This document shows, one piece after another, positions 17,268 through 25,683 of a DNA stretch of 36,063 nucleotides (positions are counted from its first letter, which is position 1; the number at the start of each line of letters is the position of its first letter). A program made the translations under genes and the position numbers. The notes under the pieces were generated by a model, which made no database searches, was not told the origin of the DNA, and saw only the letters and a list, made by a program, of their open reading frames with translations. Source of the DNA: Pelobacter sp. UBA6093. Lineage in GTDB: Bacteria; Desulfobacterota; Desulfuromonadia; Desulfuromonadales; Syntrophotaleaceae. The stretch spans positions 213,788 through 249,850 of the forward strand of contig DIWZ01000006.1 of NCBI GenBank assembly GCA_002435955.1, read 5' to 3'.

Positions 17268-17296
17268 CAGGCCCGGTCCTCCGGGTCTGCTTTTTT
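17268..17296 (+). terminator. intrinsic terminator after the Fe-S protein gene
   Basis: A 9-bp stem, CAGGCCCGG with CCGGGTCTG (one G-U pair), a TCCT loop, then C and six Ts. Confidence 0.85.
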
Positions 17297-17319
17297 CGTC
17301 CGCCCTGCCCGGCGCCCAA

Positions 17320-17357
17320 TAAAAAGTCCCGACCCGTGCACGGGTCGGGACTTTTTT
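17320..17357. terminator. bidirectional intrinsic terminator
   Basis: An almost perfect palindrome, AAAAAGTCCCGACCCG / CGGGTCGGGACTTTTTT, with T-tracts on both strands. It sits between the plus-strand Fe-S gene and the minus-strand DUF4242 gene and can stop transcription from both sides. Confidence 0.93.
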
Positions 17358-17375
17358 AATTGAACAATAAACAGA

Positions 17376-17651
17376 TCAATCTTCGGCGGTAATCGGGCTG
17401 ATGACAGTCTTGACTTCGGAAATGCTGTTGGCCGGGAAGCCACCCTTGGTAGCATGCTCAAGGATCTCTTTTTCGCTGGGCGAAATATAAACACAATAGA
17501 TCTTGTCCGCGGTAACAAAACTTTCCACCCACTGAATTTGGGGCCCCATGTCCTTAAGGACCGCACAGGAGGCCTGGGAGATGCTCTGCAGATCCTGGGC
17601 GGAAAGATTTCCCGCACCGGGAAGTTCCCTCTCGATGATGTACTTGGGCAT
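17376..17651 (-). CDS. DUF4242 family small protein
   Basis: A 91-residue soluble protein. The pattern PKYIIERELPGAGNLSAQDLQ, then MGPQIQWVESFVTADKIYCVYISPSEKEILEHATKGGFPANSISEVKTVI, matches the DUF4242 / ferredoxin-like alpha-beta-barrel family, one member of which (SCO4226) has been described as a nickel-binding protein. No function is established here. The ATG at 17651 is preferred over an upstream in-frame start because AAAGGAACAGG lies directly before it and the protein then begins at the family's usual point. A terminator follows at 17357. Confidence 0.85.
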   Translation of the reverse strand: MPKYIIERELPGAGNLSAQDLQSISQASCAVLKDMGPQIQWVESFVTADKIYCVYISPSEKEILEHATKGGFPANSISEVKTVISPITAED

Positions 17652-17756
17652 GATCCTGTTCCTTTCGTTGGCAGCAAAAGACACATGGCGGACAGCAAAC
17701 CTGCCCGACCATAAAACGTCGTTCCATAATGCCGTGAATCAAGGAAGGAGGCAATG

Positions 17757-17779
17757 AAAAAAACTCCCTCCAGGGGGCC
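17757..17779 (-). terminator. weak candidate terminator after the lipoprotein gene
   Basis: On the minus strand a C-rich/G-rich imperfect hairpin is followed by seven Ts (17757-17763). It lies about 45 bp after the stop of the lipoprotein gene. The stem is imperfect, so this is tentative. Confidence 0.35.
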
Positions 17780-17821
17780 TGTTCCTCTGCCCCGATTCTG
17801 CCTCCCCCAGGAGATTCTTCT

Positions 17822-18301
17822 TTATTCCCGAATGCGGGAAATCTGAATATCGGTGCCCTCTTGCTGGGTATTTTCGGATAAAACAACGGTTTTCACCGTA
17901 CCGTCTTTTTCAACCGTTATCGTCACCATTTTTCCGGTGGGCATGGCCATTTCATAAATGCGGGGCTGTTCGTCTTTGGTCTCATTTTTATAATATTGGG
18001 CAACTTTGTCGATGCCATCAGCACTGTGCATGGATACCGAAACCACCGAACCGGCCCCGTCTCCACCTTCTCCTTGCACATGCAACGTCCCTCCCTTCCC
18101 GGCAGTGGCACCGGGATACAAGGATAGACCGAGATCGTCAGGCAGAGACACTTTGCCGTGTTCAATGGTTGTCGTGCCTTCTTCGCCTGCAATGGTTATC
18201 TTGCTGTCTTCATTGGAATCAACGGTCTTCTCTTCTTTTTTGCCGCAACCGATCATCATTGCAGCCATGCCGATGGCCACCAGAGCTACTTTGAATTTCA
18301 T
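17822..18301 (-). CDS. predicted lipoprotein of unknown function
   Basis: A 159-residue protein starting with a typical lipoprotein signal (MKFKVALVAIGMAAMMIGC, lipobox MIGC, lipidated Cys at position 19). The mature part is hydrophilic. It contains LPDDLGLSLYPGA and the stretch ADGIDKVAQYYKNE, which resembles small periplasmic proteins that monitor or bind a ligand, but I cannot assign a family with confidence. The ATG at 18301 is chosen because AAGGAG lies just upstream and the signal peptide starts there; a longer in-frame start would precede the signal. It follows the addA-like gene on the same strand by about 100 bp. Confidence 0.82.
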   Translation of the reverse strand: MKFKVALVAIGMAAMMIGCGKKEEKTVDSNEDSKITIAGEEGTTTIEHGKVSLPDDLGLSLYPGATAGKGGTLHVQGEGGDGAGSVVSVSMHSADGIDKVAQYYKNETKDEQPRIYEMAMPTGKMVTITVEKDGTVKTVVLSENTQQEGTDIQISRIRE

Positions 18302-18401
18302 CCAGGAATCTCCTTTTCGAATTAAAAGTGATAGCATGCGCCAACCGGTCAAATCCGGTTATCAGGAAAAACGTGTATCGATTGATCAAGCATACCCGCT
18401 C

Positions 18402-21400
18402 TCAGAGGGTAATCCACCCGTCGAGCATGGGAAAATAAAGAGCTGTGCGCACCACGCGCGCCGGTTCCATGGCCCGCAGCAGGCGGGCATAAAGATCAAG
18501 TTGCCCGCGGTAAATCTGCGCCTGTTCCTGGACGAAAGCTTCCGTTTCAGCTCCTTTGTCGTCACCGGTTTTATAATCGACAATCCAGCGAACCCCCTGC
18601 TCGTCAACAAAAGTGCGGTCGATCTCGGCATGCACCATACGCCCATCGACAATCCCTGAAAGGGAAAATTCGCAAGCAGCCAGTTCATGGCTCGTAAGCA
18701 GCCACCGGCCCCGTTCGCTGCTCAAGATTCTGGAAAGCGCCTGCACCACCTTTTCGACAGCCGGTTCGAGTCGGTCGTCGGCCACGCCCATGCGACCAAG
18801 ACGATGGGTCGCCGCTGCGCGTTCGGTTTCGGGGCGCTGTGCGGGCCACTGTTTGAGACCTTCACTGGCGATACGTTCCAGATAAATATGCACCAGACTA
18901 CCGATGTGGCGTCCTTCTTCCGTTTCGGGCATGAGGGTCGATACCACAGGATGCCGGGCCGCCGACGATGGGCGCAGAACGTCCACCGATACCCCTTCGT
19001 AACCGGCCGGTATGACTGGCAGCTGCCAGTCAACCGGCAACCGCCGCAACACGCTGAGAGATTTCGCCGCATCGGCCGGCACCGGGGCATCGGAGGGCAA
19101 ACCTGCAAAGCTCCCCTCAATAGCCGGCCATAGTTTTTCCAGGAATGAACTTGCTGCCGGTCGGAACTCTCCGTCCGCTGCCGGCCGCGCATAGCCGAGC
19201 AAGTGAAGGCGCTTCTTCGCCCGGGTGGCGGCAACATACAGCACTCTGGCTATTTCCAGTTCGTTTTTCTGCTTTTCAATGCGGCCGATGGCGTCGTAAA
19301 TGGGGTCACGGTTCGGTCCGCCCAGAGGCGCCAGGGGCGCCAGCAGCAGACCGGTTTCGGGCAGTTCGAGCCAGCGCATGAGCGGTGCGTCTTCAGCGCG
19401 CGGCCGGCGTCCGAGTCCCGGCAGGATCACGGTATCGAACTCCAACCCTTTGGCCTTGTGGATGGTCATCACCTGCAGGCTGTCGTCAGCACCGGGATCG
19501 GGAGCTGCATACAGTCTGCCCAGTTTGGCTTCCAGTTCCTCCAAAGGCAGCAGGTCGCCGCCGTGGTCGAGTTGTTGCAGCAGCCCGAAGACGGCTTCGG
19601 CATCGATCAGACCGGCATCATCCAGGCAGCCCGGCCCCCCCAGAGCCAGCCACGCTCCCTCGACCAGCGCTCTAAGGGAGGTTCTGCCCCGTTGGGTCGC
19701 GACCTGGCTCAACACATTGGTTACCCGCGCCAGCCGGATGCGGCCATCCTCGGAGAGCTGAAGCAGACGTTTGGGTTGCCGCAGCAATTCGGTCAGGGTG
19801 GCATCAGGCGTTTCGCCAGCCAGGGCATGCAGATCATCCAGGCACAATCCGCACCACGGCGCCCGCAGTACCGCCAGGTGCGCAATACGATCCGAAGGAT
19901 GCAGCAATGCGCGAGTCAGGGCCAGCAGATCCCGGGCCACCGGCCGGCCTGCCAAAGGATCGATTTCCTGAGCCCGAAAACGTAATCCCGCCTGGTGAAA
20001 CACCCGCAGGATTTCCTGAAGATGACTGCGCGCGCGCACCAGCACGGCAACGCTGCCTTGCGGATCGTCCCTTCGGGCCTGGTGCACCAGTTCCACCACC
20101 CGCAGAGCCTCGGCGCGATCGTCGCGGCTGGCCATGGCATGACAGATCACGGCCTGCACAGCCATAGCCTCGTGCGCGGCCACCGAAGGGGCATACGTCA
20201 CTCCCCCCAGGGCTTCGTCCTCGCGATCGGGGAACAAGGCCGGGAATACGCCATTGACCCAATCCACGATGCCGGCCTGGGATCGGAAATTGGCGGTCAG
20301 ATACAGCGGCTCCAGCTGCAGTTGGTCGATGCCGTGATGTCGCGCCTGCAGGTAAAGGCCGACCTCGGCCTCCCGAAAACGGTAAATGGACTGCATCGGA
20401 TCGCCGACCAGAAACAGGCTGCGTCCGTCACCCTGCTGCCAGCCCGAGGTCAGTTTTTTCAGCAGCAGAAACTGTCCCCAGGATGTGTCCTGAAACTCGT
20501 CCACCAGGATATGCCGAATGCGACTGTCCAGGTGCAGCAGCAGATCGGTGGGCGCGTCGACCTCGCCAAGCGCCCGGCCGGCCGCCAGGGATACCTCGAC
20601 AAAATCGCTCTGGCCGACCTCCTTGAATACCAGCCACAGCTCCGCCACGGCGCGCGGCAAGAGGGTGGTCAGGGCCTGCAAAACCTGCCATTGATCGGAT
20701 TCATAGACCACCGGTGGCAGGGCGCGCACTTCCGCAAACAACCCTGCCACTGCGTCGTTTTGCCCAAGCTCCTCCAGCAATTGGCTCATGGCCTGCTTCA
20801 TGGACGCGAAAGGTTCCTGCTTGCCGGGAGGGAACCCGCAGTTTTTGTCCAGACGTTTGCGCAAGGTACCGCCACCGGTCAGCAACAGATCGGCCAGACC
20901 GCGCCAGACCTTCACATCATCTGCCGACACCGCCGGAAAGCGCTCCAGCCCGGCGAGACCACTGATACCATTTTCAATGCCCTGGGACTGCAGGTTGGCA
21001 GCCGCAAGGGTGCCCAGGCGGATCATGGCGTCTTTTTGCTCCAAACTCAATACCCGATTCAATTGGTCGAGCACTCCTTCGACCAGGCAACGCAATCCCC
21101 CTTCCAGGATCTGGCGCTGTTGCTCGGCCTGCTGCCCATAGAGGTGCCGCAACCAGTGATCGCGGCGGGCCAGCATGCCGACCAGCAGGTCGCGCAGGCG
21201 CTCCATGCGGTTGTCGAGGTGGGCCAGCAACAGGCAGGCTGCTTCGCCATGGGGCGTTTGGCTGTCGGCCAGCGCCAGCACCCTTTCGCAAGCCTGCCGA
21301 TAAAGATCGCCGGCATCTTCAACAATGGAGGCCTGGGCACCGAATCGCGACTGCCAGGGCATGCGCCGCACCAGGGAAGCGCAGAAGCTGTCGATGGTCT

Positions 21401-21758
21401 GCACCGCCAGCCGCACAGGGTTTTCCAAAAGACGCCAGTCGTGGTGCTCATCGTTATCCAGTACCTGCCTGGCCAGACGCCAGGTGGTACGGGCATGTTC
21501 CGCTGCCGGTTCGGGCCCGCGGGCTGTCTCCAGCGAGCGCACCAGGCGATCACGCATTTCACCCGCAGCTTTGCGCGTAAAGGTAATGGCAAGCACCTCC
21601 TCGGGCCGTTCCACCACGCCGAGAAGCGCCAGCATCCGCTGGATGAGCAGTTCGGTCTTGCCGCTGCCCGCCGGAGCCTGCACGATGAATGACCCGGAGG
21701 GATCAAGAGCCTGCCGCCGGGCGTTGTGATCGGGGGGCTGAGTCAGACGCAGTTTCAT
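18402..21758 (-). CDS. AddA/RecB-type ATP-dependent helicase-nuclease
   Basis: UvrD-superfamily (SF1) helicase with a C-terminal nuclease, 1118 residues. It probably processes double-strand DNA ends for recombination with the partner gene upstream. Helicase motifs in order: Walker A QAPAGSGKTELL (about residues 28-39), Ia AITFTRKAAGEMRDRL, II HILVDEFQDTSWGQ, III LFLVGDPMQSIYRFREAE, V VMTIHKAKGLEFDTVI and VI VLYVAATRAKKRL. Near the C-terminus EIDRTFVDEQGVRWIVDYKTG matches the D-x(n)-D-Y-K nuclease motif of RecB/AddA. The start overlaps the upstream stop by 4 bases (ATGA), implying coupled translation. It is more similar in layout to AddA than to RecB, and no RecC or RecD is nearby. Confidence 0.93.
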   Translation of the reverse strand: MKLRLTQPPDHNARRQALDPSGSFIVQAPAGSGKTELLIQRMLALLGVVERPEEVLAITFTRKAAGEMRDRLVRSLETARGPEPAAEHARTTWRLARQVLDNDEHHDWRLLENPVRLAVQTIDSFCASLVRRMPWQSRFGAQASIVEDAGDLYRQACERVLALADSQTPHGEAACLLLAHLDNRMERLRDLLVGMLARRDHWLRHLYGQQAEQQRQILEGGLRCLVEGVLDQLNRVLSLEQKDAMIRLGTLAAANLQSQGIENGISGLAGLERFPAVSADDVKVWRGLADLLLTGGGTLRKRLDKNCGFPPGKQEPFASMKQAMSQLLEELGQNDAVAGLFAEVRALPPVVYESDQWQVLQALTTLLPRAVAELWLVFKEVGQSDFVEVSLAAGRALGEVDAPTDLLLHLDSRIRHILVDEFQDTSWGQFLLLKKLTSGWQQGDGRSLFLVGDPMQSIYRFREAEVGLYLQARHHGIDQLQLEPLYLTANFRSQAGIVDWVNGVFPALFPDREDEALGGVTYAPSVAAHEAMAVQAVICHAMASRDDRAEALRVVELVHQARRDDPQGSVAVLVRARSHLQEILRVFHQAGLRFRAQEIDPLAGRPVARDLLALTRALLHPSDRIAHLAVLRAPWCGLCLDDLHALAGETPDATLTELLRQPKRLLQLSEDGRIRLARVTNVLSQVATQRGRTSLRALVEGAWLALGGPGCLDDAGLIDAEAVFGLLQQLDHGGDLLPLEELEAKLGRLYAAPDPGADDSLQVMTIHKAKGLEFDTVILPGLGRRPRAEDAPLMRWLELPETGLLLAPLAPLGGPNRDPIYDAIGRIEKQKNELEIARVLYVAATRAKKRLHLLGYARPAADGEFRPAASSFLEKLWPAIEGSFAGLPSDAPVPADAAKSLSVLRRLPVDWQLPVIPAGYEGVSVDVLRPSSAARHPVVSTLMPETEEGRHIGSLVHIYLERIASEGLKQWPAQRPETERAAATHRLGRMGVADDRLEPAVEKVVQALSRILSSERGRWLLTSHELAACEFSLSGIVDGRMVHAEIDRTFVDEQGVRWIVDYKTGDDKGAETEAFVQEQAQIYRGQLDLYARLLRAMEPARVVRTALYFPMLDGWITL

Positions 21759-24442
21759 GACAAGTCCTCATCCTGGTGCAACCCGTCCTGGTCGGCAATG
21801 CGACACAAAGACTGTAAATCGCAGCGTTCGCATGCCTGGCGAACATTGACCGGATCGACGGCCGCCTTGCCGCCGGAAAAATCGCTGCCGAGTTTTTGCA
21901 GGGTACTGCGCCAGCCCTGCAGCAGGTCGTCCCAATCACCTATGTCGGTCCCCTCCAGCTGCCGATGGCCGGCAGCACCGGAAACCCCGGGCAACAATTC
22001 GCTTTCGCGGCCGAGTCCGACAAAGGCACAATCTCCGCGCCTGACCTTGGCAAAAGCCACCGCAGCGAGTTCAGAACTGTGGCGGCCAAGGGTATACAAG
22101 GGCAACTGCGGCTCCACCGGGCGCTCTCCGAGCCAGTCGGCCACTGTTGTAAGACCGGTTTTGTAATCGATGATGACCTGCGAACCGTCATCCAGGCGAT
22201 CGATGCGGTCAATGCGGGTCTGCAGGGTCAACGGACCGAAATTCTCGCGGTGCCATGCCTCCAGAGTTTCGATACTGAAAGGTGGCCGCTGGCTTTCGAC
22301 TGCGAGCCACTCCCGTAGCAGATCCGCCAGCCTCTGCCGTTCCAGCATCTTCTGGCTGGCTGTCAGCGGCACTCGCCGCTGCACGGCAAGTTCATCCAGG
22401 GCCTGGTCGCAATACTTCAAAATCAGCGTGCCCATATCATTGGCATCCAAGGCCGTCAATTGCCGCCAACTGCCGATTTCCAGCCAGAACAACTCCAGTA
22501 TGCGATGCACCAGCGAACCCCGGTCCAGACCATCGAGGCCAAGGCTGGCCGAGGCTAGTCCCCAGGCCCCCAGACGATGGCGGGCAAAGGCCCGAAACGG
22601 ACAAAGCGCCTGGTCTTTGAGCAGGGCCGTGCCACCGGAAACCCTGGCCCCTTCCGGAATGGCCGGCCCCTGAACATCGGCCAGCGTTTCAAGCCCCTCG
22701 GTCGAAGCCCGAATCACCAGGGCAGCCCGTCGACTATCGCACAGAAGCGGCGTAACCGCTGGCAGATGGTGAATCAGCGGACTCGGCTGACGTTCACGGC
22801 CATCCATGCGTTCGGGCCAACTGACTACCAGCGTCTGCGCGGAGCCCAACAGACGCTGCAACACCTTGCGGGCAAAATCGAGTTCGCGGGCGGCATCGGC
22901 ATGCGGCATTTTAAGGCGGCGCTGCAATTCCGGCGGAATAAAAGGATTGGGGCGGGCGGGCGCCGGCAGCGCTTCTTCATGGGCACCCAGCAGCCACAGG
23001 GCCTCGAATTGCATCCCCGCCGCCTCCAGGGCGCCCAGCACCTGAACCCGCCCTTCGGAACCTTCCGGCTGAAAGATTTCCTCGGCGGCCAACCGTCGCA
23101 GCAACGCCATGGCTTCACCGCGCTGCATCGGTTCGGAAACCGTGTCCAGACAGGCCATGGCCGCCAATAATTCTTTCCAGGCCGTGAAGACCTGATATTC
23201 GCGGCTGGTCAGACTGCGATCGCCCGGCCATTGGCAGGCATCGAGCAGTTTGGCGAAATGCCGTGCCCAGGCGCCGGGCAGACGCGGTTTGGTTTCCTTC
23301 AGAGAAAGACCAAGAGTTTCGAGTTGACGCGCAAAGATGTCGGAACGGCCGAGCTTTTTTTTAAAACCCTGATCGGCAAAATGCTGCACCTGTTTCAGTG
23401 GCAACTCCGTCATGCGCAGGTTACGCACCTCCCGGTCGAGAATCGCTCGGGAGTGTTGTTCGGACAGATGGCCCCAGACAAACGGGGAACGCAGTAAATA
23501 GCTCAAACTGTCCAAGGCTACCGTACGCCCCAGGGACAAAAGTTCAAACGCCGCCGTTACCATGCCCTCATCCAGCAAACGGGTTCCAAGCGACAGGTTA
23601 AAAGCTTTTTCGGAACCGGATCCGGGCAACAGGGCCGCAGGGGTCAGCTCTTCCCGAAAAATGCGCTGCAAGCGGTCCTGGTAGGCGGCCATATCGACGG
23701 CGATAATACCGATGTTTTCCACGTTGGCTTCCAGCAGATGGCGTACCCAGCGTGCACAGCAGCGAACCTCTTCGTCAGGATCGGCATATCCGACCCGCCC
23801 ACTTGACCGGATCGGCGATACCGGTGGCATCCAGCGGTGAATGTTGACCCCGCGTTTCTGCAGAGTGTCGCAGAGCACCTCAACCATGGGTGAAAGGTCG
23901 TCGAAACCAGCCAGCCACAGATCGTCGGGCAGCGGCGTATCTTCCTGCTCCAGTGCCTGCACAAGCCGTCCGGGCAACAGCGTCGGATCGTCCCATCCCC
24001 CATCCCGGCACAGATCCTGCCAGCGTTGGCGCCAGCGCAAAAACGTCCGGTGATCGTCCCCGCCCTCCTCGGGTCGGAAAGTTACGTCGTACTCTGCCAG
24101 CAACTGATGGGCTTTGGCGGCTTCCCTGGCAGCATCGGGCACGCGCATGAGACCCTCGCCGGACGCGTTCAGATCAGCTTCGACGGCCCTCTCCCACAAC
24201 CGCAGAACCTGCGCCCGATCAAGAGTCCTGTCGTCGAGGCGAAGGCGGCCGGCCATCTTCCGAAACCACGCAGCGTAGGAATATACCGCCGGAGACTGCC
24301 ATGCCGCGCGGCCCTGGATGTGCTGGCGGCGATCATAACCCTGCGTTAGATAGCGGGCCAGACGCTTGTTGACAGTCAACACCAACGCGCCCTGTTCGAG
24401 CCGTGACAGTAAATCATCCAGGGGAAGGTTCTCTATTTGCAT
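21755..24442 (-). CDS. AddB-type Fe-S PD-(D/E)XK nuclease (double-strand-break repair)
   Basis: An 895-residue partner of the helicase-nuclease downstream. The C-terminal region contains the nuclease core, RIDRIDRLDDGSQVIIDYKTG. Four cysteines are placed as in AddB-type Fe-S nucleases: one in ALCPFRAFARHRLG and three in ACERCDLQSLC (CX2CX5C). The N-terminal half, beginning MQIENLPLDDLLSRLEQGA, contains a degenerate helicase-like region without a Walker A site; I see no GxGKT/S. ATG 24442 is chosen because it overlaps the VanZ-like stop by 10 bases, whereas the longer alternative starts at a GTG inside that gene. A related family has been annotated as a probable DNA repair protein. The pairing with the AddA-type gene is firm; the exact family name is less sure. 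Confidence 0.88.
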   Translation of the reverse strand: MQIENLPLDDLLSRLEQGALVLTVNKRLARYLTQGYDRRQHIQGRAAWQSPAVYSYAAWFRKMAGRLRLDDRTLDRAQVLRLWERAVEADLNASGEGLMRVPDAAREAAKAHQLLAEYDVTFRPEEGGDDHRTFLRWRQRWQDLCRDGGWDDPTLLPGRLVQALEQEDTPLPDDLWLAGFDDLSPMVEVLCDTLQKRGVNIHRWMPPVSPIRSSGRVGYADPDEEVRCCARWVRHLLEANVENIGIIAVDMAAYQDRLQRIFREELTPAALLPGSGSEKAFNLSLGTRLLDEGMVTAAFELLSLGRTVALDSLSYLLRSPFVWGHLSEQHSRAILDREVRNLRMTELPLKQVQHFADQGFKKKLGRSDIFARQLETLGLSLKETKPRLPGAWARHFAKLLDACQWPGDRSLTSREYQVFTAWKELLAAMACLDTVSEPMQRGEAMALLRRLAAEEIFQPEGSEGRVQVLGALEAAGMQFEALWLLGAHEEALPAPARPNPFIPPELQRRLKMPHADAARELDFARKVLQRLLGSAQTLVVSWPERMDGRERQPSPLIHHLPAVTPLLCDSRRAALVIRASTEGLETLADVQGPAIPEGARVSGGTALLKDQALCPFRAFARHRLGAWGLASASLGLDGLDRGSLVHRILELFWLEIGSWRQLTALDANDMGTLILKYCDQALDELAVQRRVPLTASQKMLERQRLADLLREWLAVESQRPPFSIETLEAWHRENFGPLTLQTRIDRIDRLDDGSQVIIDYKTGLTTVADWLGERPVEPQLPLYTLGRHSSELAAVAFAKVRRGDCAFVGLGRESELLPGVSGAAGHRQLEGTDIGDWDDLLQGWRSTLQKLGSDFSGGKAAVDPVNVRQACERCDLQSLCRIADQDGLHQDEDLS

Positions 24443-24816
24443 GAATTCAAATCCCGCGAATGAAAAAATATCCACCAGAGCAGGTAAATCATACCCGCAC
24501 CGAAACTGTTGGCCACGGCATCCCCGAATTCTGCTGCGCGGTACCCGCTCAAAGCCTGCGCCCCTTCAAGCAATACGCCATAAACGATGGCCAGTCCAAA
24601 GGCGCGGCGCCAGGCGCATGCAGCGCCCCAAAACGGGGTCAAAGCCCAGCCCCCCAGTACGGTAAGGCATGCATAAGCGAGCGCATGTTGCGCCTTATCC
24701 CGGGGAATAACGTCCTTTACGATATCCGGCGGACTGGGCATTAGAGACAGTATGAGGATAAGCATGGCAAAGGCGCAAAACAGGGTAAGGCGCACTCTTG
24801 GCGGAATTGGGATCAT
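24433..24816 (-). CDS. VanZ-like membrane protein
   Basis: A 127-residue inner-membrane protein with about four hydrophobic helices. The segments LTLFCAFAMLILILSLMP, DKAQHALAYACLTVLGGWAL, ALAYACL and FGDAVANSFGAGMIYLLWWI match the VanZ family, with the typical D-K-x-x-H-x-x-x-Y motif in RDKAQHALAYACL and E-x-x-Q in LLEGAQALSGYR. Its function outside teicoplanin resistance in Enterococcus is unclear. ATG 24816 is preferred over a GTG two codons upstream, with AAGGTG as ribosome-binding site. It overlaps the start of the AddB-type gene and may be co-transcribed with it. Confidence 0.85.
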   Translation of the reverse strand: MIPIPPRVRLTLFCAFAMLILILSLMPSPPDIVKDVIPRDKAQHALAYACLTVLGGWALTPFWGAACAWRRAFGLAIVYGVLLEGAQALSGYRAAEFGDAVANSFGAGMIYLLWWIFFHSRDLNSCK

Positions 24817-25066
24817 AAACACCTTTATGGAGTCCTTTCAGGGGCGTTGGAACGCCGGCTTGATGCCTGGAAAAACCCGATGATGTGCATGCACCGGGCC
24901 TTCGGAAAAAAACCAGGATACAGCCTGCATAACGATGTACGGTACTCTATTTTCCCATTTAAAAAAAGCTAAGAAGTTTCAAAAAACCCTCTACGTCCAC
25001 CCTTGCAAGTTGTCGAATATATGTTTTGATTGAAGAGATTCATACACCGCTAAGGAGGACAAAACC

Positions 25067-25555
25067 ATGACTGGCTCGAAACAGGCAATTAAAATTATCT
25101 TTATCCTCTCCCTTGGACTTTTCATCATCCCGGGCACCAGCCAGGCCGACAAAATGCGGGGTGGAGGCGGATACCACATGATGAGCTCGGATATGATGTC
25201 TCAACTTACAGCCGAGGAGCAAAAAACCGTCACGGAGGTGTCCAAAAAGTATCAAGGCCCCATGATGGAACTCAGAAAACAACTCTTTGCCAAACATGCT
25301 GAACTCAATGCTGTGATGGCTCAGGAAAAGTTCGACCCTAAAAAAGCCCGCGCTTTGAGCAAGGAAATCCTCACCCTGCGCAACAAGATGATGGAACAAC
25401 ACATGGAGATGAACATCGAAATGCGTGAAAAAGGCGTCTCCTATTACGGCACTTGCATGACCGGCGGAAAAATGGGCCGGGGCATGATGATGGATGACAG
25501 TATGATGGATGACGATATGATGAAACAGGATATGAAACAGCCCGCGAAGAAATAG
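25067..25555 (+). CDS. Spy/CpxP-like Met-rich periplasmic protein
   Basis: A 162-residue exported protein. The N-terminal signal peptide ends near SQA-D (residues 1-27). The mature part has the Spy/CpxP/ZraP pattern LTAEEQKTVTEVSKKY followed by a helical hairpin with MMELRKQLFAKHAELNAVM and ALSKEILTLRNKMMEQHMEM. The C-terminus (about residues 126-156) is a Met/Asp tail, GRGMMMDDSMMDDDMMKQDMKQ, that could bind Cu(I) or other soft metals. Related proteins chaperone unfolded proteins or bind zinc or copper. AAGGAGG lies 8 bases before the ATG. A terminator follows, so it is transcribed separately from the oxidase gene, but the shared Met-rich style suggests one metal response. Confidence 0.88.
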   Translation: MTGSKQAIKIIFILSLGLFIIPGTSQADKMRGGGGYHMMSSDMMSQLTAEEQKTVTEVSKKYQGPMMELRKQLFAKHAELNAVMAQEKFDPKKARALSKEILTLRNKMMEQHMEMNIEMREKGVSYYGTCMTGGKMGRGMMMDDSMMDDDMMKQDMKQPAKK

Positions 25556-25601
25556 TCCGCCTCTGAAACCCCTGATAATGCTTCCATCTTTAATTGATCA
25601 T

Positions 25602-25642
25602 GAACGGCATGTTGACTCTCCCTGCATGCCGTTCCTTTTTTT
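25602..25642 (+). terminator. intrinsic terminator after the Spy-like gene
   Basis: A perfect 10-bp stem, GAACGGCATG with CATGCCGTTC, around a 13-nt loop, then C and seven Ts. Its presence argues against the upstream alternative start of the oxidase gene, which would place the hairpin inside the coding region. Confidence 0.88.
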
Positions 25643-25683
25643 GCTGCCCTTCCGACACCTCGCAAATCTACTGGAGGGACCCC

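Noticed and set aside
19995..21692. A 565-codon open frame on the plus strand inside the AddA-type gene.
   Set aside because: It is the antisense shadow of a GC-rich helicase gene whose motifs are all on the minus strand. It has no ribosome-binding site or recognisable domain.
25594..25683. Longer N-terminus of the multicopper oxidase from an upstream in-frame start.
   Set aside because: It would run through an intrinsic terminator and place 30 residues before a clear signal peptide. The ATG at 25684 has a good ribosome-binding site.
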